DNA of 8,425 nt from Desulfitobacterium sp038181555 (GTDB taxonomy: Bacteria > Bacillota > Desulfitobacteriia > Desulfitobacteriales > Desulfitobacteriaceae): the NCBI RefSeq assembly GCF_038181555.1, contig NZ_JBBWUA010000034.1, positions 1-8,425 on the forward strand. Direction: 5' to 3'. Position 1 is the stretch's first letter. Each line of letters starts with the position of its first letter. Under the pieces are notes generated by a model. The model saw only the letters and a program-made list of their open reading frames with translations, had not been told where the DNA came from and made no database searches. Made by a program: the position numbers and the translations under genes. Below, in pieces: positions 4,362 through 8,425 of this stretch.

Positions 4362-7088
4362 TCAGCCTACAACTTCCCTTAGCTTAGCACGTAACCTCTC
4401 TTCCTCTCGACTTCCATTGGTCTTAAGCCTTAGTATGGGGATCCCATACTTGGTTAAGATGGTGTCCTTCATTTGATCACGGGCCAATTGCTTAGGATTG
4501 TTTTCGTGGAAAGCATAACCATCAACCTCCACTACTAGTACAGGTCGCTTATCAAGCTTATTAAAAATCACAAAATCAGTATGGGTAAATACATTCATGG
4601 CAAATTGACACTCATCGTCCGTTAACTTCTCCGGATTACGAATGAGCATCCTAAGAGGTTGGTGCATAACCCAATCAAGATTCAGATATTCCTGTTTCCT
4701 CAAGACTTTTTCCATAACAGCGTTCATCAGATTCTCGGATTCATGCTCAGATACCCTTTTCCGCTTTTGCTTAAGAGCACGAAGTTCCTCGGCATACCGG
4801 TGATAAAGCAGATCAAAGACAGAGTATATATTGCTATGAACAACTTCAAAGTTGTTGTATTCGATATATCTTACCAAATCATCGAGATTAGAACTCTTAT
4901 TGCGATCATAATCCGAAATTACTACGATTAGTCGATCGACTGCACGGGAGACGGCTACATTGATGAGATTGGGATTATCCACAAAATCATTGATATCATT
5001 GACAACGGTGGTCAAAATAACTATATCCTTTTCGCGACCTTGGTACTTGTGTACAGTATCTACTTCAATAGTTAAACCACCTAGTGATCTGGTAATCTTC
5101 TCAGCTTGCACACGAAATGGAGAAATAATACCCACCTTGTTGTTATCCCTACCCAAGTACTTTGGCAGGACCTCTTCTAGGATGACATCAATCTGTCGCT
5201 GATTATATTTGCCCCGGGCGTGATTGCCTGGGGCTGTTTTATATACAGTTAAAGGCATGTCCCAGCCATTCTCTTCAGTAAGTATGATTAATTCCCCGTT
5301 ATAGAATTTAGAATTACAAAAACCAATAATTTGGGGATGACAGCGATAGTGCTCCCGCAACATGGTCTTAGGAACATCCATAAACAGATTTGTAATCGAG
5401 GAAAGCATGCTGTATTCGGCAAAATCATAGGCCTTAGGCAAAGCGAACTGGGCAAATATATTATGGGCTTTATCCGCTAACTCATTATTCACTACATTGG
5501 GTAATTGCTTAATATCCCCTACAATAACCGCATTTCTAGCACAGGATAGTGCCAAAGCCCCTGTAACAATATCCACCTGAGACGCCTCGTCCATGATCAC
5601 ATAATCGAATAAGTAATTGGAGCTAGTGCAAGTTCTTAAGGAGTAAGTCGTACTTAATACTACGGGGTATTCTTTAATAAAAGCATTAAACTCTTTCCAC
5701 AAGGCATCACTGGTAAAGGTCTTTCTTTCCTTAGTATAAGAATACCGCTGAGCTAGCAGAGCCTTGAAAAGTATCAAAGAAGTATAGCTATATTCTTTCA
5801 TGTTTTCTTCAAAGTGATAATTCTCTAGCCGCTTAGTGATTTGATCATGTTGCTCTTTTAACTCGGTTTCCTTCTTCTCATAATAGAGCTTTTGCAATAG
5901 TGTGATAATCTGGTCACTGGAATTAGCATAGAAGGAAAAACTCGTTATGCCATACCGAAAAAGGTTCTCGAGCTTATGAAGTAGTGATAGCCCTCCCCTT
6001 TCCTTAATCACTTGCTCATATTCTAACCACAAAGACATGATGGTACTTGAATTATGAGTGAAGAAGGACTTGAAACTTACGGCGTTGCTAAGGTTTTCCG
6101 ATAAGTAAGTGTTGAAATACTCCTTTTCAACGGTTAAGGTCGCCAGTTCCTGCTTTAAAAGAGCCAGTTGGTTTTTCATCTCAAGCATTTCGCTTAGCTT
6201 AGGACCTTGTTCGTGGATTTTTTGTTGGTAAAGGGCAATATCTGTTGGCTCTATGGCCCAGGAGGACAAATCTGGGTATAACCCTGTTTGCTCAGTAAAG
6301 AATTTACTTTTATTTTGAAAGTTTCCCAAGTAGGCAGCGATAAAATCTAATCCCTGCTTCTGGAGCTTCTCTAAAACATTGGCAGTGGCTGAATTATTAT
6401 TGGATACTACAGCCACCGTTTTTCCCTGAATCACAGCATTGGCAATAATGTTAAGGATGGTTTGGGTCTTACCTGTGCCAGGTGGGCCTTCAATGACACT
6501 TAGCTTTTCTGAGAGTGCCTTTTCCGTAGCAGCCTTCTGACTGAGGTTAAAACCAAACGGAAATATGGGGATCTGCTGATTTTCCTGTGTTTTCTCTAAG
6601 GAGAGCGGGTTAAGATAGTTAGCCAAGACACTTGCCGGACTAACATGAGTGATTCTGTCATATTGCTTGCCGAGAAAGCTTTGTTCTTCCTCATCGTCAA
6701 TTTTCCTTAATCCGGCTAATTGTTTAAGATACCCAAAGACATTCTTTGATTTTGCATCTTTAAGGCAGCTTTGCTCTAAGTTAATCTCTTGGCCAGAATA
6801 AACTTTATTATAGCCATTGTTATAACCTAGGCTAACATATTCCTGAAAATCTAGAATCTTATTAACTCCCCAGAGAGGTTGTTTGTCTTTATAGACGACT
6901 GTATCGGAAGGGTCATAAGGAAAGGGATTTTTGAGCCACTTTACCTTAGGAAAGCTATAGTTATATTCCTTAGCATTGTTTTTAAAAACGACCTTCCACT
7001 TTCCCGTTCCCTTTTCATATGTGCAGGATTTGATGGCTTCCGTTCTGTCTTCGCCATTTAAGAGAATAAGATGCTCTTCAATATTCAA
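4362..7088 (-). CDS. Superfamily 1 helicase (Upf1/COG1112 type) fused to a C-terminal Vsr/DUF2726-like nuclease domain
   Basis: The protein has 908 residues from TTG 7086-7088. An in-frame TAA directly precedes this codon and AAGGAGG (7100-7106) is 11 nt upstream, so the TTG start is well supported. Residues 1-100 form a small beta-rich N-terminal domain. Helicase motifs follow: Q-type FNLSQKAATEKAL (180-192), Walker A GPPGTGKT (201-208), Ia VAVVSNNNSATANVL (225-239), Walker B VIMDEAS (497-503), III GDIKQLPN (524-531), LREHYRCHP (577-585), V VDTVHKYQGREKD (676-688) and VI NVAVSRAVDRL (710-720). The long stretch between Ia and Walker B (about 285-430) is rich in Glu, Lys, Gln and Leu and is likely coiled coil. 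Residues about 784-905 form a nuclease-like domain: HTDFVIF (Asp838), VLVVEVDG (Glu854, Asp856), FHENNPKQLARDQMKD and GIPILRL, the pattern of Vsr/DUF559/DUF2726 folds. ATP-driven unwinding coupled to DNA cleavage is inferred. This architecture is common in defence islands; the Mrr-type nuclease encoded upstream supports such a role. Confidence 0.88.
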   Translation of the reverse strand: MNIEEHLILLNGEDRTEAIKSCTYEKGTGKWKVVFKNNAKEYNYSFPKVKWLKNPFPYDPSDTVVYKDKQPLWGVNKILDFQEYVSLGYNNGYNKVYSGQEINLEQSCLKDAKSKNVFGYLKQLAGLRKIDDEEEQSFLGKQYDRITHVSPASVLANYLNPLSLEKTQENQQIPIFPFGFNLSQKAATEKALSEKLSVIEGPPGTGKTQTILNIIANAVIQGKTVAVVSNNNSATANVLEKLQKQGLDFIAAYLGNFQNKSKFFTEQTGLYPDLSSWAIEPTDIALYQQKIHEQGPKLSEMLEMKNQLALLKQELATLTVEKEYFNTYLSENLSNAVSFKSFFTHNSSTIMSLWLEYEQVIKERGGLSLLHKLENLFRYGITSFSFYANSSDQIITLLQKLYYEKKETELKEQHDQITKRLENYHFEENMKEYSYTSLILFKALLAQRYSYTKERKTFTSDALWKEFNAFIKEYPVVLSTTYSLRTCTSSNYLFDYVIMDEASQVDIVTGALALSCARNAVIVGDIKQLPNVVNNELADKAHNIFAQFALPKAYDFAEYSMLSSITNLFMDVPKTMLREHYRCHPQIIGFCNSKFYNGELIILTEENGWDMPLTVYKTAPGNHARGKYNQRQIDVILEEVLPKYLGRDNNKVGIISPFRVQAEKITRSLGGLTIEVDTVHKYQGREKDIVILTTVVNDINDFVDNPNLINVAVSRAVDRLIVVISDYDRNKSSNLDDLVRYIEYNNFEVVHSNIYSVFDLLYHRYAEELRALKQKRKRVSEHESENLMNAVMEKVLRKQEYLNLDWVMHQPLRMLIRNPEKLTDDECQFAMNVFTHTDFVIFNKLDKRPVLVVEVDGYAFHENNPKQLARDQMKDTILTKYGIPILRLKTNGSREEERLRAKLREVVG

Positions 7089-7207
7089 TTAAAGATCATC
7101 CTCCTTGTCGTACTCCCTTTATCGCATTAAGGGCAATAATCTTCTAGTCATACCAATAGATGGTCATCAAAAAAAGGAAATATGCACCTGTAGTATAGCA
7201 TGAGTTA
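7089..7207. other. Leader between the winged-helix remnant and the helicase gene
   Basis: This 119-bp stretch holds the helicase ribosome binding site (7100-7106) and a minor CCCTT/AAGGG stem (7115-7133). On the minus strand there is a TATACT box near 7190, but I see no acceptable -35 partner. The helicase may be transcribed from here or by read-through from the Mrr gene; the sequence does not decide. Confidence 0.4.
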
Positions 7208-7555
7208 TCACCCAAAAGAAAATAGATAGGGAATAGCTCCCAATCCTCTAGAGAAAATGAAATGAACTATGCGGATATTATCCGAGTTAATACTACTTTT
7301 ATAAATGCCCTTGTTATCTGTCATATAAACTAGCCCCTCATTTTCAGCACGCTCCAACCAAAGCTTGACTTGTGAAACTTCTACACAAAGAAGCTGAGCC
7401 AACTCCTGGAGATCTCTGCACACTTCAAGGGCTTTACATAAATAGGGCTGCACTACGCCAAAAACATCAAAATCTTCCTTTGTCTCACCTGAATAAACAC
7501 CATTATTTTTCAGGAAAGATATCGTATTTGAGTTATTCTTACTGAATTTGCCAAA
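7208..7555 (-). pseudogene. Winged-helix-like fragment, probable gene remnant
   Basis: Minus strand, open from the TAG at 7556-7558 to the TGA at 7208-7210: 115 codons with no ATG or TTG in a usable place. The first possible start is a GTG at 7451-7453, and no ribosome binding site precedes it. The translated stretch nevertheless looks protein-like. ISFLKNNGVYSGETKEDFDV leads into QPYLCKALEVCRDLQELAQL, then CVEVSQVKLWLERAENEGLV and YMTDNKGIYKS, which has the shape of a winged helix (helix-turn-helix followed by a GLVY..GIY wing) like those at the C-terminus of various DNA-processing proteins. Residues after the wing look unstructured and may be read-through. It starts 17 bp after the Mrr stop codon in another frame. 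I read it as the tail of a lost gene or a small wHTH protein whose start I cannot find. Confidence 0.45.
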
Positions 7556-7571
7556 CTAGTCCAGTAAGCTT

Positions 7572-8153
7572 TCACTTCAAGTTGAAGGGGAGCTTTTCTC
7601 TAACAAATGTTGCAATAGTATTTTTAAGCTGAGAAAAATGCTTTCGAATTTCCTCCCCAATGGCATCCAGAAGCCTTTTAATAAGTGTTTTATCGTAGGC
7701 TGCTTGGGGATTAAGCCACATATATACAAGCCGTTTTCCATCGATCAAGTTAATGTTTATTCCATTAACATGATCTATTGCACTTTGTTCAAAATCTCGA
7801 ACTGCTATTACATATCCACCAACCGCATTTTGTTTAACCATTTGCGAATGAAGCACTGCAGCTGGAACGTAATTGACTTTGCCCAGTTCACATTTTACTT
7901 GCCCTAAATACAATCCTTCAGCGCGTTCATGGATAATATCAATACCGCGTTCTCCACTTTTCTTTGTTGGAACAGCTTTCCCGCCAAATTGGGTCTCCAG
8001 TACTTTGGCAACGAAATGTTCGAAGGCATAGGGATCTTCTTCTTTGTACTCTGGCCTTTCGCCAAAATCCTTTTCCTTCTTAAAACGGTGGTATAGACCG
8101 ATAGCAAGTGTCTTTTCTAATTCTTCAACATCGTTAAAGTATGAGCTTATCAA
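7572..8153 (-). CDS. Mrr-type restriction endonuclease-like protein
   Basis: The protein has 193 residues from TTG 8151-8153. GGAGGG (8161-8166) lies 7 nt upstream. A TTG five codons earlier overlaps that binding site and has none of its own, and an in-frame TAG lies 3 codons before it, so the N-terminus cannot extend much further. The core domain, residues about 40-145, is Mrr_cat: YAFEHFVAKVLE (42-53, with Glu45), FGGKAVPTKKSGERGIDII (56-74, catalytic Asp72), GLYLGQVKC (80-88, catalytic Gln85-x-Lys87), then GGYVIAVRDFEQSAIDHV and INLIDGKRLVYMW. Such enzymes cut modified or foreign DNA through a PD-(D/E)xK site. There is no N-terminal DNA-recognition winged helix as in E. coli Mrr; target recognition must come from elsewhere. 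The C-terminal 45 residues are basic and helical. It lies first in the minus-strand run leading to the helicase-nuclease gene and next to an IS21 end. Confidence 0.82.
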   Translation of the reverse strand: MISSYFNDVEELEKTLAIGLYHRFKKEKDFGERPEYKEEDPYAFEHFVAKVLETQFGGKAVPTKKSGERGIDIIHERAEGLYLGQVKCELGKVNYVPAAVLHSQMVKQNAVGGYVIAVRDFEQSAIDHVNGININLIDGKRLVYMWLNPQAAYDKTLIKRLLDAIGEEIRKHFSQLKNTIATFVREKLPFNLK

Positions 8154-8338
8154 TGGGGCTCCCTCCAAGTCGTTTTTCTATATCCTTTCCACAAAATTGG
8201 AAAAGCATAAGCCGGCAAAGAGGGTTAACAGAGTTAGGGCATCCGTATGGATCTCCCCCACTGTATTCTGTCTATGAAATACAGATGTAACCGTCAAGTA
8301 CTTTTGAACAAATTTCGTTAATTTATTTTGAACACTTT
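8154..8338. other. Intergenic stretch between the IS21 istB end and the Mrr-like gene
   Basis: The stretch contains the Mrr ribosome binding site (8161-8166), a small TTTCC/GGAAA dyad around 8187-8201, a 7-bp hairpin CTGTATT (8261-8267) with AATACAG (8278-8284), and then the IS21 terminal region from about 8286. No open frame in it looks like a gene. A weak TATAGA box about 15-20 bp before the Mrr start is the only promoter hint. Confidence 0.5.
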
Positions 8339-8425
8339 TTACCTAAAAATGGTCTGTCGATGCTTGATCCTATAACTATCACCACTTAGATTCAGCACTT
8401 CGCTTTTGTGAAGCACACGGTCTAA
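8286..8425 (-). mobile_element. IS21-family insertion sequence, istB-side end (partial)
   Basis: The element continues past the right edge. Inside it, istB ends at 8339. Beyond the stop codon lie two copies of TTTTGAACA-type repeats (8303-8310 and 8328-8335), consistent with the multiple terminal repeats of IS21-family elements. The outer boundary is placed at TGTAACCGTC (8286) because IS21-family ends typically begin with TGT; this boundary is approximate. The other end and any target duplication are outside the window. Confidence 0.7.
8339..8425 (-). CDS. istB: IstB-like ATP-binding protein of IS21-family element, C-terminal 28 residues
   Basis: From the right edge the minus strand reads LDRVLHKSEVLNLSGDSYRI followed by KHRQTIFR and a TAA stop at 8339-8341. 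This is the conserved end of IstB proteins (LDR-hydrophobic-LH..., then G-SYR-hydrophobic), the ATPase that assists the IstA transposase of IS21 elements. The rest of the gene lies outside the window. The assignment rests on these 28 residues together with the terminal repeats just downstream. Confidence 0.85.
   Translation of the reverse strand, partial: LDRVLHKSEVLNLSGDSYRIKHRQTIFR

Noticed and set aside
4342..4380. AAGGAAG/CTTCCCTT pairing between the convergent SRAP and helicase genes as a terminator
   Set aside because: A bulged short stem with a 24-nt loop, overlapping the helicase coding end, without a T-run.
4659..5202. Plus-strand open frames inside the helicase gene
   Set aside because: They lie opposite conserved helicase and nuclease motifs and have no family features of their own.
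8154..8168. Mrr-like protein starting at TTG 8166-8168
   Set aside because: That start overlaps the GGAGGG that serves TTG 8151-8153 and has no binding site of its own.
1..8425. CRISPR array, tRNA or rRNA genes
   Set aside because: No regularly spaced direct repeats, cloverleaf-like segments or rRNA-like stretches were seen on either strand.

Overview
The window reads as chromosomal DNA of a low-to-moderate GC Firmicute. The evidence is strong AGGAGG-type ribosome binding sites, TTG starts, extended -10 promoters, a secreted BlaR1-sensor-like protein and a second RsmH-type methyltransferase. The flavour is that of class Clostridia (Desulfitobacterium/Desulfosporosinus-like), but this is inference from protein style and not a database match. 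No rRNA, tRNA or CRISPR array is visible.

Left part (1-1240). A macro-domain gene runs off the left edge on the minus strand (1-220). After a short intergenic stretch with a 32-bp palindrome comes a 133-bp relic of an SRAP (YedK/HMCES-type) gene. It carries a nonsense codon and a Glu-to-Lys change at the catalytic glutamate. The relic runs directly into an intact DUF434/DUF5616-type gene (512-1240), whose ribosome binding site lies in the last bases of the relic.

Middle part (1349-4337). On the minus strand are a secreted protein resembling the extracellular sensor part of clostridial BlaR1-like proteins, then a bidirectional-looking terminator, then an RsmH-like rRNA methyltransferase paralogue with a roughly 50-residue N-terminal extension. 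Divergent from the methyltransferase is an intact SRAP gene (3738-4337). It is preceded by a second copy of the palindrome found beside the relic, which suggests that a palindrome+SRAP unit was duplicated and one copy decayed.

Right part (4362-8425), all minus strand. An Mrr-type restriction endonuclease-like gene (TTG start, 8153) is followed by a winged-helix-like open stretch without a good start, probably a gene remnant. Next comes a 908-residue superfamily 1 helicase (Upf1/COG1112 type) with a C-terminal Vsr/DUF2726-like nuclease domain. The Mrr gene abuts the end of an IS21-family element, of which only the last 28 codons of istB and the terminal repeats are in the window. Helicase-nuclease, Mrr nuclease and IS end together look like a piece of a defence island. 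The exact helicase/Mrr pairing is not one I can name, and it is the best candidate here for an undescribed system.
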